Positions 22,160 to 33,818 of a stretch of 64,000 bases of DNA are shown piece after piece (within the stretch, counting starts at the first letter, position 1; every line of letters begins with the position of its first letter). The notes under the pieces were generated by a model, which saw only the letters and a program-made list of their open reading frames with translations, was not told the DNA's origin and did no database searches. Origin of the DNA: Glandiceps talaboti (lineage: Eukaryota > Hemichordata > Enteropneusta > Spengelidae); contig NC_135552.1 in the NCBI RefSeq assembly GCF_964340395.1, forward strand, positions 15,563,194-15,627,193. Reading direction: 5' to 3'. The translations under genes were made by a program, and so were the position numbers.

Positions 22160-22800
22160 ACAGATAAATACATAATGCAAACAGTACTTGATAACACAAC
22201 TGTTACAAAACACACTAAAATTGCCTTCCACCATTGTTGTAATTGTTGCCAACAGTTCAGTGAAGGGCAAACATCAGCAACAGTGTATTGTTTATTAGAG
22301 CAAGCCTACACTGGTTCCATGAGACAATACACACTATCATGTCTGTCTGCATACATAACCTCTCTATCTCAATCCACTCAAACCGTAACAAATTGACCCT
22401 AACATACACCTACTTACATAAGAGTTCCAGTCCTAAGTTGCCAAGCAATTTTCCTGATCTAGTGTGTTTTGATACAAACAACTACATATCATACACCAAA
22501 ACCAAAAAGATTTAACTCCAGCCTATACATTTGTACCAGTAAAACTTTCAATTTCATCTCAGCTAACCCCTCAAAAAATAAATAAATAAATAAACATATT
22601 TTTAAATATCTACTATCTTGATAACCATAACCGTTGCTAAAATTTTAATAAATTGATTGACAATTTCATTCATGTTGATTAACAACACAATGTTTTCTTT
22701 CAAGAATTAAAAGTTTAATGGTAAAAATGCCTTTTCTGACAGACAGATCAATTATGCGATTAGCCCACTAGATTTACAACTATGATGAATAATCTCACCT
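22160..22800. other. non-coding stretch
   Basis: AT-rich sequence with an (AAAT)n stub near 22575 and overlapping plus frames of 73-75 codons that have no splice support. Confidence 0.4.
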
Positions 22801-22836
22801 ATGGTGCAGTGTAGGTGTATGGGGGAGGGTGGAAAA

Positions 22837-22857
22837 GGGGGGGGGGGGGGGGGGGGG
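22837..22857. repeat. poly(G) tract, 21 G
   Basis: An uninterrupted G run. Similar G/C runs lie at 30137, 34390, 39510 and 43521. Confidence 0.95.
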
Positions 22858-22966
22858 TCTTTACTGTCATCAAAATCAACACTGCGTTTGTTTACAAAAC
22901 AGTGCTACACAATATTGATGACAAACTGAAGATATGCTGAAATGAGCTAAATGCATATGTACTTAC

Positions 22967-23059
22967 CTAACCTACATGTACACTGGCTCAGCCACCGCTG
23001 TCTGTTTTCATACACCACTCTTTCTCTCTCATTAAACATGATTATGGCACACAAATTGT
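22967..23059 (-). CDS. candidate exon 4 of minus-strand model, 30 codons
   Basis: Reads NLCAIIMFNERERVVYENRQ, then RWLSQCTCRL, with a strong GTAAGTAC donor (22961-22966). The acceptor AAG at 23060-23062 follows a T-rich tract (GCTGTTTTGTATTTGGG) but is not a classic CAG. The charged RERVVYENRQRW stretch looks coding; the end is Cys-rich. Only this frame is open across the interval. Confidence 0.35.
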
Positions 23060-23779
23060 CTTCCCAAATACAAAACAGCGACAATTAGCACAAACGTACA
23101 GGCTGCTTACACTGACAACATAGACAGGTCATCTTTTTGAAAACTACAGGTTTTACGGGATCAGCACTGATAAATAATACTACAACTTACACAGCTACTA
23201 GTACACATAGCTCATGTTGGAACAATTCCTAACATACAGCACCACAAGCATTGGTAAACAGGAGGGGGTGTGCAAACAACACTCAACAGCTACTTGCGTC
23301 AGTAGAACAGGCTGTTATTTTTATCGTTCACTGCTAGTAGTAGGTAGCAAGCACTGGCTAGCTGGTATTATTTATGCAAGCAAACTACAGGAAATGGGTC
23401 AAGATTTGTGGTACACTCAAATATGTACATCATGTCGAGATAATTCTTTATATTAAACAACCACAAGCGGTGATATGAGATTGTGATATGATATAATGAC
23501 ATCTACAGCAGTAAGAGACAGACTAGACTCTACATACAGTCATACATCAGTACGGAGGGGCAAACCACTATGTTTCTACGTAAGATGTCTAAAAGGTTCA
23601 AATTCCAGGAAAAATTTAAATATAGCTTAATAAAAATAAACAACACTCCCTGTATTGGCATGCTGGGTACTTAAAAAATCCATTGTGGTTATGTATGTGT
23701 TTTCACTGTAAAACATCATGTATACAAAATTTGAAGAAATTTATTTACAGCCTTCCTGACATGGTTTCCCTTAATTACT

Positions 23780-23960
23780 GTCTTTAAATTTAAAATTTAA
23801 AGACGAAGCTTTTACACATTTATTATTAATCTTATGCAATTTATTGAGTTACAAACGAGGACTTGTGTTGTAGGAAGCGATGATAAAATTGTTTTAGAAA
23901 TTGAAAAATTCAAAATAAATACCTAATCCTCATTCATATGGCCACTTTAAAATTTATACG
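23780..23960 (-). mobile_element. MITE family C, one arm
   Basis: Matches the right arm of the hairpin element at 28098-28451, sharing 'aaaataaatacc', 'tcctcattcatatggccac' and the terminal TTTAAA. Only half the element is present. Confidence 0.65.
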
Positions 23961-23999
23961 CTTAAATTCATCATAAATAGATTTTCATACAAAACCTTC

Positions 24000-24240
24000 T
24001 CACGATTAGGGGCAATTTGCTCAAGCTCAATCAGCGAACTTCGTTAGTTTAGGGAGAGGAAGGAGGTCTGGCATCAATGCGATTGCTGAACTTCATTTTC
24101 GCACATCTAACCAAATTTTGAAAACTTTCACGCCTTTAATGATGAACAGGTTCTGTATTTACTACTGAGATGTTTGTAATTTGATTAAAATTTACTTCTA
24201 ATGTGAAATACATGTATGGTGAGGTTGTAAAGGTTACATG
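24000..24240 (+). mobile_element. MITE family G, partial copy
   Basis: Collinear with 40040-40205: 'catcaatgcgattgctgaac', 'ctaaccaaatttt', 'gaaactttcacgccttt' relatives, 'acaggttctgtatt'. The TIRs are missing. Confidence 0.8.
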
Positions 24241-24372
24241 TACATTGCCCACATACATGAACATCTTTTTCTCTTCTACACAACCAACTTTCATAAGGCT
24301 TACACATGCTATCATACATGTACAAAATAACTATAATTTGTTTGTGGAGAGTACAGAGCATATAACATTTAA

Positions 24373-24474
24373 AGCCTAGAGACTTGTCTTGGTGTTACTA
24401 TCTCAAGGAGCTCTCTTCATGTACAGAGCAAGTTCTTGAGATAGTAAGTAACATCAAGGTTAAGTCTCTGGGCT
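24373..24474. mobile_element. short inverted-repeat element (102 bp hairpin)
   Basis: Left arm AGCCTAGAGACTTGTCTTGG...ACTATCTCAAG and right arm CTTGAGATAGT...CCAAGACTT-type complement (AAGGTTAAGTCTCTGGGCT), around a loop of about 25 bases. It would fold into an imperfect 35-bp hairpin. Confidence 0.75.
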
Positions 24475-24789
24475 AGCATACGAAATGTACATCTCATGCG
24501 CCAGTAGGGGAGGTGGTGTTGGCATGTGGGGTGGTACCTTGATTATTATATATATAGTTGTACATGTTATCCTAGTTTCATTTTTGGTAGACTGAGTTTG
24601 CTCAACTAGTTGGAGTGAAAGTTTGATTTATGGTTTTCAAACACAACATGTCTCTAATCTTTGAAGACAACCTGGTCTATTGTACTGCCATACAACAGAC
24701 AAGCAATAACATGTAAAACAGGCCAATCGACTCATAATGAATGAGGTGGAACTGACATAAAAAAACAAAAAAACATCACCTTTAATGTT

Positions 24790-25045
24790 CACTATAACCT
24801 TTGAACTCTTGACCTCATAGGGCAATGTTCTATATTGTAACTACCCACTGCATTAAAGTGGTGACTTGTGATGACTCTTGACCTCATCAGGTACATTTGT
24901 AATGTTGTGGCATGATTGGTGACCCCTGACCTCATACTCATAGAGTTACACATACATTCTGTATTCTAACTAGTGACTACACAAAAGTGGTGATTTATGA
25001 TGACCTTTGACCTCATAGGTCAATGTTCTGTATTCCAACTATTAT
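24790..25045. repeat. degenerate tandem repeat rich in TGACCT half-sites
   Basis: Units near 24790, 24870, 24920 and 25000 share 'tgacctcat' and 'tgttctgtatt' with ~60-105 base spacing. It contains a perfect TGACCTTTGACCT (25001-25013), the reverse of an AGGTCA direct repeat with 1-base spacing. Confidence 0.6.
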
Positions 25046-25324
25046 CTATACACTGTAGTGACTTGTCCATTTATTTGAGGCAAACACCATATTAATGATT
25101 ATAGCTGTCAAAACAATAATAGTGACTGAGGCTAACTTCCTTTGACCTTTAACCCTTGACCTCACAACTCTCAACATAGATTCTGGTGGTTGAATACTAC
25201 TCCACCAGTAATTTGAGATGTAGTTATTTTGGGTGGAGAATAAATTCAGTGTCCAGCAAAGTACTTGACAGTACCTTGCACTGGATGGAACGGGTGTCAA
25301 ATAATCATTAATGGCATATTTAAT

Positions 25325-26535
25325 TTATACCTAGTACTGGAAAGGATGTCAATTAATGGAAATTGTCACCTAGTACCGGGAAGGATGTCAAATAATGGAA
25401 ATAGTCACCGACATGTAGTACTGGGAAGGATGTCAAATAATGGAAATAGTCACCGACATGTAGTACTGGGAAGGATGTCAAATAATGGAAATAGTCACCT
25501 AGTACTGGGAAGGATGTCAAATAATGGAAATAGTCACCTAGTACTGGGAAGGATGTCAAATAATGGAAATAGTTACCCAGTACTGGGAAGGATGTCAAAT
25601 AATGGAAATTGTCACCTAGTACTGGGAAGGATGTCAAATAATGGAAATAGTTACCGACATGTAGTACTGGGAAGGATGTCAAATAATGGAAATAGTTACC
25701 CAGTACTGGGATGGATGTCAAATAATGGAAATAGTCACCTAGTACTGGGAAGGATGTCAAATAATGGAAATAGTCACCGACATGTAGTACTGGGAAGGAT
25801 GTCAAATAATGGAAATAGTCACCTAGTACTGGGATGGATGTCAAATAATGGAAATAGTTACCCAGTACTGGGATGGATGTCAAATAATGGAAATAGTTAC
25901 CCAGTACTGGGATGGATGTCAAATAATGGAAATAGTCACCTAGTACTGGGAAGGATGTCAAATAATGGAAATAGTTACCCAGTACTGGGAAGGATGTCAA
26001 ATAATGGAAATAGTCACCGACATGTAGTACTGGGAAGGATGTCAAATAATGGAAATAGTCACCGACATGTAGTACTGGGAAGGATGTCAAATAATGGAAA
26101 TAGTTACCCAGTACTGGGAAGGATGTCAAATAATGGAAATAGTTACCGACATGTAGTACTGGGATGGATGTCAAATAATGGAAATAGTCACCTAGTACCG
26201 GGAAGGATGTCAAATAATGGAAATAGTTACCCAGTACTGGGATGGAGAATGGTGTCAAATCATGGAATAATAACCCAGTACTGGGAAGGGCAAAGGTGTC
26301 AAATAATGGAATATTTGCTTGGAACTGGGAAGGGTGTCAAATCATGGGAATAGTCACCTCGTACTGGGAAGGGTGTCAAATCATGGGAAGAGTCACCTAG
26401 CACTGGGAAGGGTGTCAAATCATGGGAATAGTCACCTCGCACTGGGAAGGGTGTCAAAATCATGGGAATAGTCACCTAGCACTGGGAAGGGTGTCAAAAT
26501 CATGGGAATAGTCACCTAGCACTGGGAAGGGGAAG
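25325..26535. repeat. minisatellite, 39-bp unit with a 45-bp variant, ~29 copies
   Basis: The unit has the sequence 'agtactgggaaggatgtcaa' plus 'ataatggaaatagtcacct'. A variant inserts 6 bases ('gacatg'). Both lengths are multiples of three, so 362 codons stay open on plus and 301 on minus. The last units (26260-26535) are a diverged 'catgggaatagtcacc' subtype. Confidence 0.97.
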
Positions 26536-26539
26536 GTGT

Positions 26540-27110
26540 AAACATATAATGCAATATATAGACTGTACATGTAATTATTTAGACTAGAAGCAGAAAGTAT
26601 AGAAATACGTGAATGCATAAATCATAACCTTGTCCTAAATCACAATGTTGGCTACATGTATATTATACACTTACAGGTCTGGATATATGAGGGCACTGGT
26701 AGACATCTATTACCAAGGGCTGTTCATATGTAGCAACAAATATCCCCAAGGCTAAAAGTTGAGGGAAATACTTGCTACATAACAGCATGAGGGGTAAATA
26801 CAATGTATGTCTACCAGTGCCCAAATAAGGTCAGGCACTAAGTGTTTTATAATACATGACATTCTAGACGAATATTTTGTCCATTATCAACACCAATCCC
26901 CCCCCCCCTCATTACCCCATAAGACTTCCATGCTACATGAATATTGCCCTATGGAAAATAGAATGCAACCAGTGCCCCTATATGCAAATTGAGATTAACT
27001 ATCAGTCAGAAGTCCATACTACGTGATACGATCTAAGCCAATCACTGAAATCTATATGAAAATGGCATGTTATATATTCAAGGTACCCTTGATACCGGTA
27101 TTATCCTGGC
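26540..27110. other. non-coding stretch
   Basis: AT-rich with a C run at 26900-26908. Downstream, 27113-27213 on plus has a good acceptor (TTATCCTGGCAG), an open frame and a GTATTA donor, but no other support. Confidence 0.4.
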
Positions 27111-27540
27111 AGAACACTATTGACAGCATGAAGTCTTTGCCATGCCTACAAATGTATAGTACTACTGAACCTTATCAATTCAGTTGTGCGAAAAACCTTT
27201 GGGAATTATACAGGTATTATGTTAACAACACCGAGTTATTAATAACTAGTCTCCTTTGACCCAAATGGAATATTCAGGGTTACTTCAAGTTAAAATTAGA
27301 TCTTTAAGGTCCATATCTCCTTAGAGAAGTAGACCTGGAACAGTAGTGTGAATGTACTTTACTGCAGTGAAGTAGGGCGTTCATGTCATCTTAAATTACA
27401 GATTGGTGAATGATCTATCCTGAGTCAACTCCAGCCTAGTAGTTGTCAAACTGGTGATACACGACATGTAAGACACTTCTATTGGCTGTATATTCAGAGT
27501 ATGATTTGTCAAATGTTCTGCCCGTCAGAGACTCAACTTT

Positions 27541-27905
27541 GGGACGATCACACAGTGTCACATAAGCTCAATAAACAAACTTCATTCATTTGAGTTAAAA
27601 ACTATCCCTCCTCCCTAAATGAACGTCACAAGTATGAATAAATTATATGTTTATGTATGATGTAAACCATGGTGAGACCATGAGCAGTCACACCACTATG
27701 ATTGCTAGAATGTAAATAAACAGGATAAACATATTAAAATACTAACCAGAAACCAAGTACTGTACATAAGCAGTAAATTTCAATCAAATCATCAACATCT
27801 CAGAAGAAAATATCGCACTTGTTATCATTCATGGGGTGAAAAGTTTTTGAAATTTCATTAGAATAGAAGTTTCATGAAAGTGAATTAAGTTCGGCAATTG
27901 CATTC
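27541..27905 (-). mobile_element. MITE family G, copy with one intact terminus
   Basis: Starts GGGACGATCACACAGTGTCA, matching the terminal inverted repeat of 39991-40412. The interior is collinear with the reverse complement of that copy ('gatgtaaaccatg', 'tcacaccactatgattg', 'acatctcag'), ending near 'cttcgtcc'. Confidence 0.8.
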
Positions 27906-28101
27906 ACATCAGATCCCACCTTCGTCCTAGACAAGAATATTACAAACAAATGTTTCCATCAATAGTAATTGTATTAACAAAAACTGAGTCAAGCCATAAC
28001 ATGATTAGTCTGTAAGATATAACACTCAGGTCACATTAACACCTACCACTCATATCTATACTCCTAGTTTGTACATCAGCTGTGAGATACGACTGTTTTA
28101 A

Positions 28102-28447
28102 AGTGGCCATATGGATGAGAATTTGGTATTTATTTTGGATTTTTATTTGATAAAACAAATTCACTATGTTTTTCTACTTGAAAAAATAATGTGAAAGGGC
28201 ATATACCAAGTCCATGTTCATAACTCAATAAACTGCAAAACATTAAACAATGTATAAAATGTTTGTTATTGTACGTACAATAACAAATTTTTTACACTTT
28301 TTCCATCTTTTTTCAATGTATTGAGTTATGAACATGGACTTGGTATATGCCCTTTCAAGTTATTTTTTCAAGTATAAAAACATAGTGAATTTGTTTTATC
28401 AAATAAAAATCCAAAATAAATACCAAATTCTCATCCATATGGCCACT
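28102..28447. mobile_element. MITE family C, complete long-hairpin element with TTAA target duplication
   Basis: Near-perfect 140-bp inverted arms (AGTGGCCATATGGATGAGAA... and its complement) around a 75-bp centre that contains its own small palindrome (ATTGTACGTACAATAA). TTAA flanks both ends (28098-28101, 28448-28451). High arm identity suggests youth or constraint on the hairpin. Non-coding. Confidence 0.92.
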
Positions 28448-29759
28448 TTAAGAACTTCATGGTTTAACTTTAGATTTCCAATCCCCCAACATCACATGCA
28501 AATTATATGTTAATGATATGTAAATAATTATGTAAAAAATGTATGCAAATTTGCCACTATCCTGCAGTGAACCCTGCTCTTATGTCTGTACTACTCTTTG
28601 GGTTTGTGTCTGATAGATCAAACGATTAAGAACTGGCCTTGAGCTTAATGTGATGAGAAGTTCAAAAAGAGGTCATCATGTAGATTTAAACCAAACTGGC
28701 AGAATAGTTTCTGCATCTGGTGATAAGAATGACTGTTGTTATATAGTGAGACTTGTCAGTCAGTTGTTTATACTTGATAAAATACCAGACTTTGGCAGAC
28801 ACTTATGTTTAACATTTATGTAATAATATAAGGTGACTGGTCTCAAACCAGCCTTGACACACTAGCATCATGGTCTTTGTAAAACCCTTTCCAACATAAC
28901 ACTATTTGATTGGCTGCAACTGAATCTGGTTGCACTGTGCTGGATATTGGGCAGTTTAGGACACTCGTGGTTTAGAAGCCTGATAGGACGGAACAACACG
29001 ATGTTGTTACAGTCTACAACAAATGTACTACCGAGAGCAAATTGTCTCTCGGTCGATCACACATAATATACTGTTAATAATATAATGTTACGATGTTGCA
29101 AATGGACACATAAAGCAATTGATAACACTAAACAGTATACAGTAGCTGACATTTTCCAAAAATTAATGCGATGTTCGCCAATCTTAACTCTACACTTACA
29201 ACTTCATATATTGAATTTTTTGATAACAACAATCAACAGCGTTGGGGACTTGAGAAGATTACTTACTGCCCTTGATAAAAAAAAAAAGTTGAATCAGCAA
29301 AGATGAAGCCATCACATACTTTCCTCCAACAGTCTATTTCTAAGCAACACACCTTTATCTCAGTGTGCATGCATAATTGTTTGCTAATGAACAATATGAC
29401 AAGGCGCTACAGTTAGAGCAATACCACCTTTGCTAGCTAATTGTGGGGAGGGTGTTTCTCTAGTGTCAACTCAACATATTTACCTTGGACAACATTTGAC
29501 TTAGATGCCTTCTAGGACTAATTACAGCAAGAACGAGGAAGATTTGAAATATTTAAATGCAAGGGGTACAAAATCCAGATGGATATATTTCAATGCCGAG
29601 GGAAACATCGATGTTCACCTTAGTTCCCCATTGTCGTTAACAAGCACTCGCAGATACAATTCATATATATACAAATAATGCATACGAATACATTTACAAT
29701 AATACTAAATTTATGACTATACTGTATATGTGGGCAAATCCAACCATAGATCCCTACAC

Positions 29760-29879
29760 CAAAGTGATGTGTCTCTGCCGGGATTTCTTCAAAGCAATGT
29801 CTGTAATAATCCCTTTGACACCTCGCTAGAAATTGGATTATCAAACCAGATAGACTTTCCGGTGACAACTTACATGTCG
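29760..29879 (-). CDS. candidate exon 3 of minus-strand model, 39 codons
   Basis: Reads TCKLSPESLSGLIIQFLARC, then QRDYYRHCFEEIPAETHHF. The acceptor is TGTGTGACCTAG; the donor TTTG|GTGTAG is moderate, and the frame stays open to another possible donor near 29725. It takes one base from the exon at 31486 and leaves one. SPESLSGLIIQFLARCQRDYY looks like an amphipathic helix. No family recognised. Confidence 0.38.
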
Positions 29880-30029
29880 CTAGGTCACACAAAATGTTTT
29901 GTGTAGGGTCTATGATCTAAGTAATCTTACAGTTTCTAAATATACATGATTTCTTGTGTCAATGAAGTCTATAACTGCATGTATTTGCTCCATCTTGCTG
30001 TTCTACTGGCCTACAGAAGAAACTGTGTG

Positions 30030-30215
30030 TATGTATGTACATTGTATGTATGTATGTATGTATGTATGTATGTATGTATGTATGTATGTATGTATGTAGG
30101 TAGGTAGGTATAATGTAGGTAGGTAGGTGTGTGTGTGGGGGGGGGGGGGGGTATTTATAAGTGTGTATGTGTAGGTAGGTTCTACATGTGTATATGTATG
30201 AGGTATGTATGTGTG
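30030..30215. repeat. (TGTA)n tetranucleotide with GTAG variants and a G run
   Basis: Perfect TATG/GTAT array 30045-30095, then GTAG units, a poly(G) tract at 30137-30151, and degenerate TGTATG afterwards. Similar units resume after the family D insertion (30530-30600), which shows that the element landed in the array. Confidence 0.92.
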
Positions 30216-30221
30216 TATCAA

Positions 30222-30525
30222 GGGCTCAAAATCAACAGTAGTCCCATGTCCACAGACTACCAGTTCTTGTCATGGGGCTACCATGACTTGTAGAACAGCA
30301 TGAACATGATTTGTAGCCGATAGCCGATAGCCCACTCAGGTTACCACTGATTATGTGACGATTTAAAAGATTTACAGACTTAAAGTATTTTAATAACACA
30401 CATATAGGAACTCTGTTTTCAATTCAGAAATATGGAATTACTGTTCACAATCCTTGGGCTACTAATTTCTGAAATTGGTAGCATACAGTGGACTACCAAA
30501 GAAAAAAAGTTAATTTCAATCCCTG
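30222..30525 (+). mobile_element. dispersed repeat family D, copy 3, inserted in a TGTA array
   Basis: Begins AGGGCTCAAAATCAACAGTA and ends GTTAATTTCAATCCCTG, so the ends are imperfect inverted repeats. The interior contains 'ccatgtccacagactacc' and 'gtcatggggctacc', matching 3795-4105 in reverse. Flanked on both sides by TGTATG repeat. Confidence 0.75.
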
Positions 30526-31485
30526 CTGTATGTATGTGTAGGTAGGTTGTGTGTGTATGAGGTGCATGTGTGTCTGTATGTATGTGACTGCGTCTGCGTG
30601 TCTGTGAGAAAGTGTTTCCATATATGGGTCAAATCACTGCAATGAACTGTTATTCTGGTGTCATGAACTATATCCAAGTGAGCCATGGAGGGTGCAAATG
30701 GTCTGTTTCATGTAATACTATGCTATACAACTGTCAACTTTTAAGTACAACCAGAACATTACTCAATAACACATTAGGCGTTTAAAGTAGTACTAATGTT
30801 CTTACACAAATGTCTTCATTCATAGGCCCTACGTGACTTACATCTTACATTTTGTATATGCATGTATGTCAGACTTTGCCCTCAATGCATAAACTGATAC
30901 AGTACACTCAACAAGCTCTCACTATGGAGCATTTAATATTGGGCCAGGAGTTAATAACTGCTGTGTTTATATTCCAAATTTTTCCTACATTCAGATTAGA
31001 TATTGAGTGGCATAAGGGGTCTTCGACTCATCCTGTGACAGACCACTTATCTCACAATGCATGAACAGACCCAAAAATACATTATAAATGCCATCACTAT
31101 ATTTGTTGTTTGGACACAACAAATCAATTTGGCAAGCAAGTGCTTTATATCATAAATTGTCTACATAGTGAATATCTTTCCTTCTAAATCTATAAAGGCA
31201 AGCCTGTAAAAAAACATGATTTGCGAAAAAACATGATTTGCGATGTGCATGTATTGAAATGTTATGATATCTGACATTACAATAACAAAATACTCATTAT
31301 TTCCATACTTTGGAAGGTGGAGTGACACGGTCGTAATTGAATGTAAAAATGGCTTGAATCTTTGACTAGTTTTGCACCTGGAAGAAGTCTAGTTTCAACA
31401 AGTAATGGAACTGTAAAAAAAAGCCCAAGATGTGGATCTGTCTGTTTCTCTATCCATTACCATGGCACCTCCTCTGTCTGCTCAC

Positions 31486-31569
31486 TTGGTGATAGTATCT
31501 GTTCTGAGCCATAAGGTTTTTGAGTGAAGAGCTTTCTTCTGGTGTTGAAATCATAATGACCTTGGAAAC
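31486..31569 (-). CDS. candidate exon 2 of minus-strand model
   Basis: Reads FQGHYDFNTRRKLFTQKPYG, then SEQILSP, between an acceptor (CACTTGCCACATGACAG) and a good GTGAGC donor. It completes the single base left by the ATG exon (giving Gly) and leaves one base for the exon at 29760. The frame stays open 17 bases further to a second donor (31469). No Cys and a basic RRK patch; among the more plausible exons. Confidence 0.4.
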
Positions 31570-32017
31570 CTGTCATGTGGCAAGTGCATTGCAACTTTAT
31601 CAACCATATGGCTAGTTGTTTACTACAAATCTATTAATATACTTCTAATATTATAACACCTAGATAATTCATTGTATAGGGATACATGGTGTACTAAATT
31701 AGGAACGGAAACGTTAGTCAGACCTGGGACTCCCTGATGGATGCACAACCAACTGGGCGACCCATGCCGCAGTCCACTCACTGACTCTACCAATCTCTCT
31801 TCCCTTTTCTACTTTTGGAAACCTTCCCAAACCACAAGCTACATTTGTACACGTACACATAGTTACCATATTTCCCCACCTCCATTACAGGTTACCAAAC
31901 CTTAGTAACAACACTTCAAGTAAATTATAGTCTTGACTTTTATAATTGTTGGCTTGGGGTCCACTTTGTACAGTTCATTCAAGTATAAAAGTGTGAATAA
32001 ATCTCTGTAGTACACCC

Positions 32018-32060
32018 CTGATGATGCTGGCGAGTTGTCGGTGAAAATTTGGGACTTGCT
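32018..32060 (+). ncRNA. hammerhead-ribozyme-like core
   Basis: CTGATGA (32018-32024) is followed 18 bases later by GAAA (32043-32046), the two conserved boxes of the hammerhead core. A possible stem II is CTGG/TCGG with weak pairs, and a possible stem I is ACCC with GGGA. Stem III would be almost absent, as in the minimal hammerheads of Penelope-like elements. Preceded by AATAAATC. Weak pairing makes this speculative. Confidence 0.2.
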
Positions 32061-33725
32061 TCGAAGAATTTTTTTTGACTATGTGAGTAGAAATTCATTA
32101 ATATTAAAGTGTACATGCAAAGGTACATACTTTTTTTTCGTAATTATGTTTATTTTACCATAAAAATAAAGGAAATTGCATTCATACCTCTAAATATTGC
32201 GCGCATTGGCAAGAAAGTCGCAAAAATACTTGCCCCCTTAATCCCCTGTGCTTCGACTAACTTCGGCACCGCAACCAGCTCACGAAAGGTGTCGAGGTCC
32301 CACGTGTTACAAAAGCCTTCTAAGCCTTTGTGTAATGTTTACTTATGAATTACTAATTACGCTTGCATTATAGTATTATCTGTAACTGTACATATTGTGG
32401 TGTACCAGTTTAGTCTTCCGACAACAATGGTTCCTTGGTGTTTTGTCGGCAGCACCCGCAGTGAAACATCACCCTACACATATTTCTGAGTGATTTAACT
32501 GAGTAGGTAATAATGGGTGAAGGCAGTTGAAATCACGTAAAAACTGGACAATGACGCCATACAGTGAAAGTCGGTAAATGTTACCGGGGCCGGGGTTCTC
32601 CACGCCACCGGTGTAGCCATGATCAAAGCGAAAAAAGGAAGACAAATAAAATAATTTGAAATGATGTTTTCAAGAAAGCAAGATAGCTTCATAAAATATT
32701 TTCATTACGATAGCATTTGTTTTTAAACAATGCGCAGTCCGATTGTATGTTTTGATTTCCATGTTGCTGGGAGTCGATCGTTTTCATTGTGATACATCAC
32801 ATACATCGTCGGAATCATATCAGAGTAAAAAGACGCAACGCTCATTATAATGTTGCTATTTTTGTTTCCATTGTTTTGTCTACATGAACAATTACCGTGT
32901 CATGCCAATCACATGTCAAAAGTGGATGGACACAGCAAAGCACAGTCAGCACTAAGCTTCACGCTCCCAGGTCAAATAACTTCCACAACGTAAGACATGT
33001 CTATCCATAAAAAACTCAAACAAAAATGGTCGGAGACAATACACAATACACCACAGTACGGCCGGCTTCAGTGAACATGGGCCGTGCTTTGAAAGAAGAT
33101 GAAACCACTTCATGTCACTGTGTGGATGGTAATGAACGCAGTAAAAATGAAATAAAGTACGTGTACACATAGCTTTCAAGAGGGACGGTTATCCAACAAA
33201 ACGTTCTGCTCTAACGAATTTGTGGGTCTACTTTCGCGAAGATTTTGAATGGTCATAGATTGAATGTACTGTTACAACACGCTACATTTGAACAACTTGA
33301 GAGAATATTATGGGGAACTCTTGAAGCCATTCTCATTCTCTGTATGTTTGATGGGTATGGAAATATTACATAATTTTCGTTTCGATTACATTGTCTGCAG
33401 GAGCTGTTTTCCACCCATTGAATAGTTATGTCAACAAAGGACGCTGATAACAGCATCCACTTTATGTAAACAACACGGCTTCATTAGGACATACTCATTC
33501 ACTACCAGAGGAACTATCGTTACTGCTAACGGTCGGTTCGAATGAATTTGGCTAAATCACACCATTAGATGTTAATGCTGGAGTGTATTGCTCTACGCTT
33601 GAGGAATCTGATCAATATTCAACGTCGGGTTCTGGCGAAAACGGGTTTTGAAGTTGACCTTCTGGTTCGACCATAATGGCTTTGCATGTAAAGATACACT
33701 GACGAATGCGTTTGTGTTCCCGAAG

Positions 33726-33733
33726 TGACGTCA
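33726..33733. promoter_or_regulatory. full CRE (TGACGTCA) downstream of the candidate first exon
   Basis: Perfect CREB/ATF palindrome 49 bases inside the first intron of the minus-strand model, within the CpG-normal block. Confidence 0.3.
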
Positions 33734-33781
33734 TAAAGTTCCAAATCCTGTCCTATCCATATGCAAATGAGAGGTACTTAC

Positions 33782-33818
33782 CTGAAGGTGCTCTGTGGCT
33801 GAGCCAAGAGTGCCTCAT
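33782..33818 (-). CDS. candidate first coding exon of minus-strand model
   Basis: ATG in good context (GCGAAAAATGAGG), reading MRHSWLSHRAPS plus one base, ending at a near-consensus donor CAG|GTAAGTACC. An in-frame TAG lies about 40 bases upstream, so this is the first possible ATG of the frame. It sits just inside the right arm of the inverted-repeat block, in CpG-normal sequence. The strength of the donor and the CpG context are the main evidence. Confidence 0.4.

Noticed and set aside
24650-24757. Minus-strand segment behind a T-rich acceptor, open in two frames (FHLIHYESIG... or STSFIMSRL...)
   Set aside because: Two frames compete, donors are poor, and it does not fit the phase between the 29.8- and 23.0-kb exons, which already join.
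25265-26353. 362-codon plus-strand and 301-codon minus-strand open frames
   Set aside because: Translation of a 39/45-bp minisatellite, open on both strands because unit lengths are multiples of three. No promoter, splice or domain support.
27113-27213. Plus-strand 101-nt pseudo-exon with good acceptor and GTATTA donor
   Set aside because: No partner exon on the plus strand and Cys/Tyr-rich translation; indistinguishable from a chance intronic pseudo-exon.
30045-30100. Possible CRISPR or other spaced repeat
   Set aside because: Simple TGTA microsatellite without spacers; eukaryotic context.
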